Positions 8,442-16,570 of a stretch of DNA of 64,000 nt are shown here, piece after piece. The stretch spans positions 1 to 64,000 of the forward strand of contig DASSGH010000026.1 of the NCBI GenBank assembly GCA_035693615.1, read 5' to 3'. Made by a program: the position numbers and the translations under genes. The stretch is from VAZQ01 sp035693615. Lineage in GTDB: Bacteria; Pseudomonadota; Alphaproteobacteria; Rhizobiales; Xanthobacteraceae. Below the pieces are notes generated by a model. The model worked only from the letters and a program-made list of their open reading frames with translations. It did not search any database and was not told the DNA's origin. The stretch's first letter is position 1, and every line of letters begins with the position of its first letter.

Positions 8442-9178
8442 AGGCGATGACGCCTTCCGAACTCGAAGCGCAGCTGCGCGATATCGGCGCGCGGCGCTAT
8501 CATCGCTTGCACCCCTTCCATGTACTGCTGCACGGCGGCAAATGCACGAAGGGCCAAGTTCAGGCCTGGGCGCTCAATCGTTACTATTACCAGGCGACAA
8601 TCCCGCTGAAAGACGCCAGCCTGATCGCGCGCTGCGAGGATCCCGCGCTGCGCCTGGAGTGGCGGCGACGCCTCGTCGACCACGATGGCGAGCACGAGGG
8701 CGACGGTGGCATTGCCCGATGGCTCAAGCTGACGGACGGCCTGGGGCTCGACCGCGACTACGTCGTTTCGCTCGCCGGGTTGCTTCCAACAACGCGCTTT
8801 GCCGTCGAAGCCTATGTGCACTTCGTCCGGGAGAAGACTCTGCTCGAGGCCGTCGCCTCGTCGCTGACTGAGCTGTTTTCGCCGCAAATCATCGGCGAGC
8901 GGCTAACCGGCATGCTCAAGGGCTACGACTTTGTCAGCACCGACACGCTCGCCTATTTCTCGGCGCGACCGCCGCTTGCCCAGCGCGACTCCGACTTCGC
9001 GCTGGATTACGTCAAGCGCCACGCCAACACGCCGGACGCCCAGCAGGCCGTGCTCAAAGCACTCGAGTTCAAATGCGACGTGCTATGGGCGATGCTGGAT
9101 GCGGTTTATCATGCCTACGTGACGCCGAAGCATGTTCCGCCCGGCGCCTTCATACCGCAGGACTGGAGCACCGTCTGA
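8438..9178 (+). CDS. pqqC: pyrroloquinoline-quinone synthase PqqC
   Basis: PqqC is the cofactor-less oxidase that performs the last step of PQQ synthesis: ring closure and eight-electron oxidation of AHQQ with O2. The 246-residue protein is all-helical and shows family signatures RYHRLHPFHVLLHGG, WALNRYYYQATIP and DHDGEHEGDGGIARWL, and ends in AYVTPKHVPPGAFIPQ. The start is a GTG overlapping the pqqB stop; an ATG lies three codons later. Its own stop overlaps the inferred start of pqqD. Confidence 0.95.
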   Translation: MKAMTPSELEAQLRDIGARRYHRLHPFHVLLHGGKCTKGQVQAWALNRYYYQATIPLKDASLIARCEDPALRLEWRRRLVDHDGEHEGDGGIARWLKLTDGLGLDRDYVVSLAGLLPTTRFAVEAYVHFVREKTLLEAVASSLTELFSPQIIGERLTGMLKGYDFVSTDTLAYFSARPPLAQRDSDFALDYVKRHANTPDAQQAVLKALEFKCDVLWAMLDAVYHAYVTPKHVPPGAFIPQDWSTV

Positions 9179-9468
9179 GCGATCCGAGCACGCTGATCCC
9201 CTCCGAGGCGCGGCCACGACTGCCGCGCGGGGTGCGGCTCGTCCACAACGAAGCCCAGGGGGGATGGATCCTGCTTGCGCCCGAACGGGTGTTCAAAGCC
9301 GACGCAATCGCGGCCGAGATCATCAAGCGCTGCACCGGCGAGGTCACTTTCGCCGAGCTGGTCGATGAGCTGGCGAAGAGCTACGCCGCACCGCGCGAGA
9401 AAATTCTGGCTGATGTCGGCACGCTCTTGCGGGGTCTCGCCGACAAGAGACTCCTGGACTTGTCGTAG
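9175..9468 (+). CDS. pqqD: PQQ biosynthesis chaperone PqqD (probable CTG start)
   Basis: PqqD is a RiPP recognition element that binds PqqA and presents it to PqqE. The recognisable domain runs from RPRLPRGVRL through GGWILLAPERVF to GLADKRLLDLS. No ATG, GTG or TTG occurs in frame between the domain and position 9088, deep inside pqqC. The CTG at 9175 lies in a CTGA overlap with the pqqC stop and has a GGAG ribosome site six bases upstream, giving a 97-residue protein, the usual length. The alternative is an ATG at 9073 or 9085 with about 30 extra non-conserved residues. The product identity is secure; the start is inference. Confidence 0.88.
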   Translation: MSDPSTLIPSEARPRLPRGVRLVHNEAQGGWILLAPERVFKADAIAAEIIKRCTGEVTFAELVDELAKSYAAPREKILADVGTLLRGLADKRLLDLS

Positions 9469-9675
9469 AAGCCACCGTTGCAAGCCTTCGGATCGATTGC
9501 GCAGCTTCCGGCGATCCAGACCGAGGCCCCCTGCGCCCGCTAGCACATGTGAGTGCCGGGCGTCCCCAGACCGTCATAGCTGGTCCGTCATGCAGCATGT
9601 GCTATCGTACGTGCCGGCACAGGGGTGCGGACAGGCTTATTGCCGAGACCCAAAGGAGATTAAGCGGAGGATTCC

Positions 9676-10410
9676 ATGTCGTTCGATCCCATCGCGTCGT
9701 TGACCCGCCGAACATTCCTAGCCGGGTCCGCCGCGGTTGCCGCCGTCGCGGTCACGCGCGGCGCCTATGCGCAGGCCGCGCCGGGGCCGTTCCAACTGCC
9801 GCCCCTCGGCTACCCCTTCAACGCGCTCGAGCCGCACATCGACGCGCGAACCATGGAGATCCATCACGATCGCCATCACGCGGCCTATGTGGCCAATCTC
9901 AACAATGCGGTGAAGGATCACGCCAACATCGCATCCATGCCGCTGCAGGATATTCTCGCCAAGCTTGGCGAAATGCCCGAGGCCGTCCGTACCGCGCTGC
10001 GCAACAATGGCGGCGGGCACGCCAATCATACGATGTTCTGGCAGATCATGGGGCCCGGCGGCGGTCAGCCGCAGGGCGATGTCGCCGCAGCAATCACGCG
10101 CGATCTCGGCGGTTTGCAGAAGCTGCAGGACGACTTCAACGCCGCGGGCCTGCGCGTGTTCGGCTCCGGTTGGGTGGTCGTCACCGTCACGCGTGAGGGA
10201 AAGCTCGCGCTCGAGACGAAGCCCAATCAGGACACGCCGTTGATGGAATCGAAGCGCGTGCTGCTCGGCAACGACGTATGGGAGCACGCCTATTATCTCA
10301 ACTATCAGAACCGCCGCGGCGACTATCTCAAGGCGTGGTGGAACGTGGTGAATTGGGGCAAGGTCGGCGAACGCTATGCCGCAGCCAAGGGTGGGACGCT
10401 GACGATATGA
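9676..10410 (+). CDS. Tat-exported Fe/Mn superoxide dismutase
   Basis: A 244-residue Fe/Mn-family superoxide dismutase with an N-terminal twin-arginine signal (LTRRTFLAG at residues 9-17, hydrophobic stretch, probable cleavage after AYA at 30-32). The mature part aligns with SodA/SodB: metal ligands H63 (MEIHHDRHH), H118 (HANHTMFW), D200 and H204 (DVWEHAYY). Export makes it a periplasmic enzyme, unlike the cytosolic housekeeping SodB. It has a good ribosome site (GGAGGA) and lies between pqqD and a PQQ-dependent dehydrogenase, suggesting protection of periplasmic oxidation chemistry. Whether Fe or Mn is used cannot be decided by eye. Confidence 0.94.
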   Translation: MSFDPIASLTRRTFLAGSAAVAAVAVTRGAYAQAAPGPFQLPPLGYPFNALEPHIDARTMEIHHDRHHAAYVANLNNAVKDHANIASMPLQDILAKLGEMPEAVRTALRNNGGGHANHTMFWQIMGPGGGQPQGDVAAAITRDLGGLQKLQDDFNAAGLRVFGSGWVVVTVTREGKLALETKPNQDTPLMESKRVLLGNDVWEHAYYLNYQNRRGDYLKAWWNVVNWGKVGERYAAAKGGTLTI

Positions 10411-10511
10411 AGAAGGTTACCAGGGGCCGCACGAGGGAGGGTTTCGCGGCCGCGGTGAACGTAAGCGAGACAAACGCACGAAGAACTTCGGCAGTAGAAG
10501 GGAGGAAGATC

Positions 10512-11810
10512 ATGATCCATGTGTCGCGCCGTTCGGCGCTCGTACTTGCCGGCACTCTCGGTAGCTTGCTTGCGGTTGCGCCGCCGGCGGCCGCCCAGCA
10601 GCAAGCTCCTCCGGTGGCGGCCGAGCAGCAAACTGCGCCGCCAGCCACCCAGCAGCCGGCTCCGTTGCCGCCCGGCTCTCCGTTGATCGGCCGGCCCGAT
10701 ACTGCGGCCGCCCAGAAGCTCGCGCCGATCGCTCCGCCGCCGATCCCGGCCGCAGCCGACAAGCTGCCGATCGACAAGCTCAAAGCGCCTAAGGGCTTCA
10801 CCATCGATGTCTATGCGAGCGGCGTCGACAACGCACGCACGCTGCGCCTCGGCGACAAGGGCACGGTGTTCGTCTCGAGTCGCCTCAAGGACAAGATCTA
10901 CGCCATCGTCGACAAGGGCGGAACGCGCGAAGTCAAGGTCGTCGCCTCGGGGCTTCACCGCCCCAACGGCATCGTCCTGCATAAGGGGACGCTCTATATC
11001 GCCGAGCTGTCCCAGATCTCGAAAATCGACAACGTCGAAGACAAACTCGACAATCCGCCGAAGCCGACCGTCATCTTCAGCGACCTGCCGAAGGACGAAG
11101 CGCACGGTTGGAAATTTCTCACCGTCGGCCCCGACGAGAAGCTCTACTTCCAGGTCGGCGCGCCGTGCAACATCTGCATGCCGTCCGAGCGGCATGCCAA
11201 GATCTATCGTCTGAATTTGGATGGCAGCAATTTGGAAGTGGTTGCCTCGGGCATCCGCCAGATCGTCGGCATGGACTGGCATCCGACATCAAAACAACTC
11301 TATTTCACCGAAAACCAGCGGGACTGGCTGTCGGAAGACATCCCGGAAGACAAGCTCAACCGGGTGACCCAGCCCGGCAAGGACAACTTCGGCTTCCCGT
11401 ACTGTCATCAGGGCAACATCCCGGACCAGGAGTTCGGTTGGGGCCACTCGTGCAATGAATTCACCAAGCCGGTTGCGCTGCTCGGGCCGCACGCGGCCGC
11501 CTTGGGCATGCGCTTCTACACAGGGACCATGTTCCCGGCCGCTTACCGCAACCAGATCATCGTCGCCCGCCATGGATCTTGGAACCGCAGCACCAAGGTC
11601 GGGGGTGATCTCGTCCTGGTGAAGCTCAAGCCGGATGGCACCTTCCGGTCCATGGAGCCGTTCGTCACCGGTTTCATCCAGAACAACAATTATGTCGGGC
11701 GGCCGGCGGACGTGATGGTGATGAAGGACGGCTCGCTGCTGGTCTCCGACGACTATAACGGCGCAGTCTACCGGGTGAGCTACGGTCCGCAGCGGACGGC
11801 CCGTCGCTGA
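10512..11810 (+). CDS. periplasmic PQQ-dependent sugar dehydrogenase (sorbosone dehydrogenase-like)
   Basis: A 432-residue exported beta-propeller protein of the soluble glucose dehydrogenase/L-sorbosone dehydrogenase family, which oxidises sugars or aldoses with PQQ and passes electrons to cytochrome c. The N-terminus MIHVSRRSALVL followed by a hydrophobic stretch and PAAAQQ is a Tat- or Sec-type signal. Residues about 29-80 form a Pro/Gln/Ala-rich linker. Propeller repeats include VVASGLHRPNGIVLHKG, VASGIRQIVGMDWHPTSKQ, ARHGSWNRS and YVGRPADVMVMKDGSLLVSDD. The frame is open to 10278, but the ATG at 10512 has a GGGAGGA ribosome site and the signal peptide. pqqABCD upstream and a cytochrome c downstream support the cofactor and electron route. 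Confidence 0.88.
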   Translation: MIHVSRRSALVLAGTLGSLLAVAPPAAAQQQAPPVAAEQQTAPPATQQPAPLPPGSPLIGRPDTAAAQKLAPIAPPPIPAAADKLPIDKLKAPKGFTIDVYASGVDNARTLRLGDKGTVFVSSRLKDKIYAIVDKGGTREVKVVASGLHRPNGIVLHKGTLYIAELSQISKIDNVEDKLDNPPKPTVIFSDLPKDEAHGWKFLTVGPDEKLYFQVGAPCNICMPSERHAKIYRLNLDGSNLEVVASGIRQIVGMDWHPTSKQLYFTENQRDWLSEDIPEDKLNRVTQPGKDNFGFPYCHQGNIPDQEFGWGHSCNEFTKPVALLGPHAAALGMRFYTGTMFPAAYRNQIIVARHGSWNRSTKVGGDLVLVKLKPDGTFRSMEPFVTGFIQNNNYVGRPADVMVMKDGSLLVSDDYNGAVYRVSYGPQRTARR

Positions 11811-11818
11811 GCCTCATC

Positions 11819-11849
11819 GGGTCAAGGGCGGCAAGTCCGCCCTCGACCC
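11819..11849 (+). other. intergenic hairpin between dehydrogenase and cytochrome genes
   Basis: GGGTCAAGGGCGG pairs with CCGCCCTCGACCC around a five-base loop: twelve base pairs with one mismatch. No T-run follows, so it is not a standard terminator. It sits between the dehydrogenase stop and the cytochrome start and could stabilise the upstream transcript or uncouple expression of the two genes. Confidence 0.5.
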
Positions 11850-11880
11850 TTGCTTCGTGTTCTCGGTTTTCGGAAGCGAC

Positions 11881-12450
11881 ATGCGCAGCCTCGCCATCGG
11901 GGCGATCCTCGCCGGCTCGGCTGCGCTGCCGCTCATCGCGCAGCCGCTCGATGAGCGGCTGCCCACCTGCTTCGCCTGCCACGGCGAGAACGGCACGTCC
12001 CAACTTCCCGACACACCCTCGCTGGGCGCCCAGCCCGCGTTCTACGCGACCGTGCAACTGCTCATGTTCCGCGACCGGCTACGCATTAGCGAGCCGATGA
12101 ACGAAATGACCAAGGGGCTGAGCGACGCCGATCTGCAAAAGGGCGCCGATATCATTTCCAAATTGCCACCGCCGCAGCCGGTCGCCGACACCCCCGACGC
12201 CGCCCGCATCGAGAAAGGGCGCGCCCTCGCCGAACAACACCGATGCAATTTTTGCCATCAAGCCAACTATGCCGGGCGCGAGAACGTGCCGCGGCTTGCC
12301 GGCCAGCGCGAGGACTATTTGCTCAAGGCCTTGCGCGGTTACAAGGACAACTCACGCTACGCTTACGACGCGCAGATGTCGGACGTCGTCTACCCGCTCA
12401 AGGATGGCGATTTCGTCGACCTCGCGTACTTCCTTGCGCGGGTGAAGTGA
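11881..12450 (+). CDS. exported dihaem cytochrome c
   Basis: A 189-residue cytochrome of the c4-like type with two haem-binding motifs, CFACH (C30, C33, H34) and CNFCH (C122, C125, H126), after an N-terminal signal sequence (RSLAIGAILAGSAALPLIAQ). The first motif continues HGENGTS and the C-terminal part has PRLAGQREDYLLKALRGYK, typical of dihaem cytochrome c acceptors. The frame opens at a GTG at 11857, but the ATG at 11881 with GGAAG before it directly gives the signal peptide. It follows the PQQ-dependent dehydrogenase by 70 bases and is the likely electron acceptor passing electrons to the terminal oxidase. Confidence 0.92.
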   Translation: MRSLAIGAILAGSAALPLIAQPLDERLPTCFACHGENGTSQLPDTPSLGAQPAFYATVQLLMFRDRLRISEPMNEMTKGLSDADLQKGADIISKLPPPQPVADTPDAARIEKGRALAEQHRCNFCHQANYAGRENVPRLAGQREDYLLKALRGYKDNSRYAYDAQMSDVVYPLKDGDFVDLAYFLARVK

Positions 12451-12498
12451 TCCCCCGTGGGAACAAGTCAGTATTTCTCCGGATCGAAACTTATGGAC

Positions 12499-14004
12499 TC
12501 AATGCGCGCCGGCGCGGCGCTTCAGGTTGATGTGGATGTTCTTCTCGCGCGTGAAGCTCAACAATTCCTCGATGCCTTCTTCGCGTCCGACGCCCGATTG
12601 CTTGTAGCCGCCGAACGGCGCACCGAGGAAGTGCTTCGACACCTCGTTGATCCACACGTAGCCCGCCTCGACCGCTGCCGCGACGCGATGCGCGGTGGCG
12701 AGATCGTTGGTCCAGATCGAACAGGTCAGCCCATACTCGACCTGGTTCACCTGTGCCAGTAACTGATCCTCCGCGCGCCATTTGAAGATGGAGAGAACCG
12801 GGCCGAAGATCTCCTCCTTGCCGATGCGCATGTCCATGGTCACATCGGCGAATACGGTGGGCTCGACGTAAAAACCCTTGGCGAGACTAGGGTCGCTCGG
12901 TGGTTTACCGCCAGCGATGAGCCGGGCACCATCCTGCTTGCCGGCCTCGATGTAGCGGAGCACGCGATCGTATTGGATCTTGCTGACGATCGAACCCATG
13001 GTCGTGGTCGGATCGGTCGGGATGCCGGGCTTGTAACGCTTGACCGAATGCTTCACCCGTTCGAGCACGGCATCGTAGATCTTCTCATGCACGAAGGCGC
13101 GGCTGGTCGACCCGCAGGATTGCCCGCACCAGGTGAAGTTCATGCCGTCGACGATGGCGGCCGAGACCGCGTCGAGATCGGCGTCGGGGAAAGCGATCAG
13201 CGCATTCTTGCCGCCGAGCTCGAGCGTCACCGGCTTGAGCGTATCGGCGGCGGCCTTCATCACCGCCCGGCCAGTCGGTACGCTGCCGATGAACGCGACC
13301 TTGGCGACGTCGGGGTGGCTCGCCAGCACCTGCCCGACCTCTTTGCCGCCCGGCACCAGATTCCACACGCCAGGCGGAAGGATGCCGTCGATCAATTCGG
13401 CAAGCCGGAGCGAGGACAGCGGCGCCTGTTCGGGCGGCTTGACCACAATGGTGTTGCCGGCGGCGAGCGGGGCGGCGGATTTTCCCGCGACGAACATGAA
13501 GGGATGATTGAACGGGATGATACGGCCGACCACGCCGAATGGCTCGCGCACCGAGAAATTGACCGCGTCCGGCCCCATCGGGATCGAGGCGCCCTTCATT
13601 TCGGTGACCAGGCCGGCGTAGAAATCGAGCTGCGCGGCGCCCATCTGCGCATCGCGCACCATCTCGGCGTAAGGATTGCCGCAATCGGCGGCGTCGATCA
13701 TGGCGAGCTCCTCGCCATTCTTGCGCAGCACGTCGGCGATGGCGCGCAGCATCTTGGCCCGTTCGAGCGGCGGCACGCGCCGCCATTCGGCAAAGGCGGC
13801 CTTGGCGGCGGCGATGGCGGCCTCCGCGTCGGCCGCCGAGCCGTCAACCACTTTGCCCAGCGGCTCGCCTGTTCCCGGGCTGATGCTGTCGACGTAACGC
13901 GCCGATTTCGGCTTCTGCCATCGGCCGGCGTAATACGGGTCACGGTGCGACGGGAGATGGGGAGCGAACGGCTCAGCCTTCGCCGCCGATGCAACTGCAA
14001 CCAT
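12499..14004 (-). CDS. NAD(P)-dependent aldehyde dehydrogenase
   Basis: A 501-residue aldehyde dehydrogenase superfamily enzyme. Key residues are visible: N166 in PFNHP, E262 in ELGGKN, and the catalytic Cys C297 in GQSCGS; a second Cys, C293, lies four residues before it. GSVPTGRAV (240-248) is the nucleotide-binding turn, and the C-terminal segment (PFGGYKQSGVGREEG) is intact. The ribosome site TGGAGGTATCCA precedes the ATG. It is convergent with the PQQ dehydrogenase/cytochrome genes and lies just upstream of an ABC transporter on its own strand. Substrate unknown; betaine-aldehyde-, vanillin- or semialdehyde-type activities all occur in such proteins. Confidence 0.93.
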   Translation of the reverse strand: MVAVASAAKAEPFAPHLPSHRDPYYAGRWQKPKSARYVDSISPGTGEPLGKVVDGSAADAEAAIAAAKAAFAEWRRVPPLERAKMLRAIADVLRKNGEELAMIDAADCGNPYAEMVRDAQMGAAQLDFYAGLVTEMKGASIPMGPDAVNFSVREPFGVVGRIIPFNHPFMFVAGKSAAPLAAGNTIVVKPPEQAPLSSLRLAELIDGILPPGVWNLVPGGKEVGQVLASHPDVAKVAFIGSVPTGRAVMKAAADTLKPVTLELGGKNALIAFPDADLDAVSAAIVDGMNFTWCGQSCGSTSRAFVHEKIYDAVLERVKHSVKRYKPGIPTDPTTTMGSIVSKIQYDRVLRYIEAGKQDGARLIAGGKPPSDPSLAKGFYVEPTVFADVTMDMRIGKEEIFGPVLSIFKWRAEDQLLAQVNQVEYGLTCSIWTNDLATAHRVAAAVEAGYVWINEVSKHFLGAPFGGYKQSGVGREEGIEELLSFTREKNIHINLKRRAGAH

Positions 14005-14032
14005 TGGATACCTCCAAGCGGGAGTGGAGCAC

Positions 14033-14833
14033 CTAGGATCGTTTGATCTCGTCGATGCCGCCGAAGCGGCCGATGAGCGTGTTAGCGCCGATTGCGATCA
14101 CGAACAGGATGATCAGCAGCGCGTACATCTGCGGCATGTTGAAGATGCTGTAGGCCTGAATGACCAGGAAGCCGATACCGCGGTTCGAGAGCTTCGTCTC
14201 AGCCAGTAGCGTGCCGATCAGCGCCACCCCGAGGCCGAGGCGCATGCCGTTGATGACCGGGTGGCGCATGGCCGGAAGATAGATCTTGCAAACCATCTGC
14301 CAGGTATTGGCCCGGAAGCTCTTGCCGACGCGAATGAGCACGTTGTCGATCTCGCGCATGCCGCCGGCGACGTTGAGCGCCACCGGAAAGAAGCAGGAGA
14401 TCGCGCCCATCGCCACTTTCGATCCCGGGCCGACGCCGAACCACATGATCATGAGCGGAAAAAAGATGATCTTGGGGCAGGGGCCGAGGTAGTAAAGATA
14501 GGCTTCGTAGGCGCGCGACATGAATTTGCTGCCGCCCAGCAACAACCCCACTGCGAGCCCGCTCAGGCCGCCGATCAGCAACGCGATGCCGATCTCGTAG
14601 GCGGTGGTGCCGAGGTGGAAATAGAACGTCGGATCGCTCAACGTTGCATAGAGCGCCCGCCCGATCGCGAGGAGCGAAGGCACTACATCGCGGTAGAGCC
14701 ATCCCGACGCCGAGAGCGCTTCCCAAACCACCACGACGGCGACGATGATCGCAACGCGCAGCGCGGTCACGGGGCGCAATGGCAGCCCCCACGGCTTGGC
14801 CGTCGGCAGCGTCAATCCACCGGTCTGAGCCAT
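14033..14833 (-). CDS. NitT/TauT-type ABC transporter permease (distal)
   Basis: A BPD-type inner-membrane permease of about 266 residues with six predicted helices. The cytoplasmic coupling loop is the segment GKSFRANTWQMVCKIYLPAM, which contacts the ATPase. It belongs to the SsuC/TauC/NrtB group that imports sulfonates, nitrate/cyanate or aromatic precursors. The ATG at 14833 gives MAQTGGLTLPT; an upstream ATG at 14866 lengthens the overlap with the preceding permease gene. It is the last gene of an ATPase-permease-permease operon. No periplasmic binding protein is in the window, so substrate is unknown. Confidence 0.88.
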   Translation of the reverse strand: MAQTGGLTLPTAKPWGLPLRPVTALRVAIIVAVVVVWEALSASGWLYRDVVPSLLAIGRALYATLSDPTFYFHLGTTAYEIGIALLIGGLSGLAVGLLLGGSKFMSRAYEAYLYYLGPCPKIIFFPLMIMWFGVGPGSKVAMGAISCFFPVALNVAGGMREIDNVLIRVGKSFRANTWQMVCKIYLPAMRHPVINGMRLGLGVALIGTLLAETKLSNRGIGFLVIQAYSIFNMPQMYALLIILFVIAIGANTLIGRFGGIDEIKRS

Positions 14834-15579
14834 CGCTCCAACCTCTCGGTCAGGATAAACACGCAAATGCTCACCAGGATCACGAAACAGATCGCGGCGT
14901 ACGTTCCGGCAAGATCGTAGCGCTCGGCAAGCTCATTGATAAGCTGGCCAAGCCCGCCGAAATTGATCAGAAATTCGATGCCGACGATATTGATGAGCGC
15001 GAAAATCAGACCGAGTCGCAGCCCTACGAATATGGTCGGCAGCGCGGCGGGAAACAGAATCTTCCAGAATTGCTGCGACGGTGTGAGATTGAAACTCCTC
15101 CCCACGTTGATCAGCACGCGCCGCGTAGCGGAAAGGCCCTCGAGCGTCTTGAGGATGACGGGAGCGAGGCCGGCGGTGAAACCCATCATGACGATGGTCA
15201 GCGCGCTCCTGCCGAAGATCACGAGATAGAGCGGGTACATCAGCACGAGCGGCGCCGCCGCGATCGCCGCGACCCAGGTCTCGGTCGCGCGCCGTAGCAA
15301 CTGATAGCGGTAGAGCATGACCCCCCCGGCCACGCCGAAAACAGTCACCAGGATGCTGGCCGAGAAGGCCTCGGCGGCGGTGAGCAGGAAACGCGAAAGC
15401 ACGTGCTCCTCGACGATCACGCGTGGAAAGGCGGCGATGATGTCGGAAGGCATCGGCACGATGAAGCGGTTGACGAGGCCGACGCGGATGAGCAATTCGA
15501 CCACACCGACGAAGGCGATGAGCGAACCGATGCCGAGCGCGGGCGGAAGATATCGGTTGTTGGCAAGCGCCGCGGTCAT
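14812..15579 (-). CDS. NitT/TauT-type ABC transporter permease (proximal)
   Basis: A 255-residue BPD-type permease with about six membrane segments (first around LGIGSLIAFVGVVELLIRVG) and the coupling loop GRSFNLTPSQQFWKILFPAA. Its ATG overlaps the stop of the ATP-binding gene (ATGA), so translation is coupled. With the second permease it would form the heterodimeric membrane pore of a NitT/TauT-type importer. Confidence 0.88.
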   Translation of the reverse strand: MTAALANNRYLPPALGIGSLIAFVGVVELLIRVGLVNRFIVPMPSDIIAAFPRVIVEEHVLSRFLLTAAEAFSASILVTVFGVAGGVMLYRYQLLRRATETWVAAIAAAPLVLMYPLYLVIFGRSALTIVMMGFTAGLAPVILKTLEGLSATRRVLINVGRSFNLTPSQQFWKILFPAALPTIFVGLRLGLIFALINIVGIEFLINFGGLGQLINELAERYDLAGTYAAICFVILVSICVFILTERLERWLRPVD

Positions 15580-16445
15580 CGCGTATCGGCTTCTCGCAAT
15601 TTTCTGGTCTCCTCGTCATCTAGTCCGCGGCTCGCCTCCTCGCGCAGATCGCTCCAGATTTGCGCGACGTAGCGCCCGAACGCCTCGCTCGAGACAATTT
15701 CGGAGCTACGCGGGCGGGGTAGGCTGATCTCCACCACCCGCTTCACTTTGCCTGGCCGATAAGTCATCACCACGATGCGATCGGAAAGCTGCACCGCCTC
15801 GGTGATATTGTGGGTGATCAGCAGGGTCGTTTGCTTGAGCTGCTGCTGGATCTGCAACACCTTGTCGCCGAGCAGGAGCCGCGTCTGCTCGTCGAGCGCG
15901 GCGAAGGGCTCGTCCATCAGTAGGATCTTGGGTTGCGCCGCCAGCGTGCGCGCCATGGATACCCGCTGCCGCATACCGCCGGAGAGCTCCGCCGGATAGC
16001 GCCGCTCGAAGCCGTCGAGGCCGACGAGCTTCACGAACCGCCGCGCCCGCTCGGAGCGCTCGGCTTTCGGCAAACCCGCGATCTCCAGCGGAAACGCCAC
16101 GTTGTCGACCACGTTGCGCCAGGGAAAGGTCGACTCCTCCTGGAAGATCATGCCGACCGCGGGATGCGGCCCTCGCACCCGCTCGCCGGCGACCCTGACT
16201 GTGCCTTCGTAACCGTCGAGCAAGCCCCCGATGACGTTGAACAACGTCGATTTGCCGCAGCCGGAGGGACCGATCACGCTGACGAATTCGCCCGGAGCGA
16301 CGCTGAACGAAACGTGGTCCACCGCGGTGAGCACGCCGTCCGGAGATTCGAAGCGCTTGACGATATCATCGACGACCAGAATGGGATCGCGCCGCGCGGT
16401 TTTCGGCGCGTTTGCGTCAATGCGCTCGAACGGCACGGCAGGCAT
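15576..16445 (-). CDS. NitT/TauT-type ABC transporter ATP-binding protein
   Basis: A 289-residue ABC ATPase. Walker A is GPSGCGKST (residues 59-67), the Q-loop is in IFQEESTFPWRN, the signature is LSGGMRQRVSMAR, Walker B is ILLMDEPFAALD, and the switch His is in LLITHNITEAVQ. The EAVQLSDRI motif and the TFPWRNV segment are typical of SsuB/TauB/NrtD-like ATPases. It heads the importer operon with a GGGAACG ribosome site. The usual periplasmic substrate-binding protein gene is not adjacent. Confidence 0.93.
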   Translation of the reverse strand: MPAVPFERIDANAPKTARRDPILVVDDIVKRFESPDGVLTAVDHVSFSVAPGEFVSVIGPSGCGKSTLFNVIGGLLDGYEGTVRVAGERVRGPHPAVGMIFQEESTFPWRNVVDNVAFPLEIAGLPKAERSERARRFVKLVGLDGFERRYPAELSGGMRQRVSMARTLAAQPKILLMDEPFAALDEQTRLLLGDKVLQIQQQLKQTTLLITHNITEAVQLSDRIVVMTYRPGKVKRVVEISLPRPRSSEIVSSEAFGRYVAQIWSDLREEASRGLDDEETRKLREADTR

Positions 16446-16570
16446 TTATCGTTCCCTTCCGCCCTTCCTTGTCGCGTGGCTTGCCAAGCTCGTCCCGCGG
16501 CCCCCGCCCCGCCTATAGCACATCGAGCCCGCGCGACCCTCGCCGCAGCGCCTTCGTGCGGCGCTGCGCC

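Noticed and set aside
9541..9604. Inverted repeat TAGCACATG/CATGTGCTA between pqqD and the dismutase
   Set aside because: Arms are only 9 bases and 46 bases apart, and no promoter or terminator is associated; could be chance.
9469..9675. Remnant of pqqE after pqqD
   Set aside because: Only about 200 bases, with no radical SAM Cys motif in any frame.
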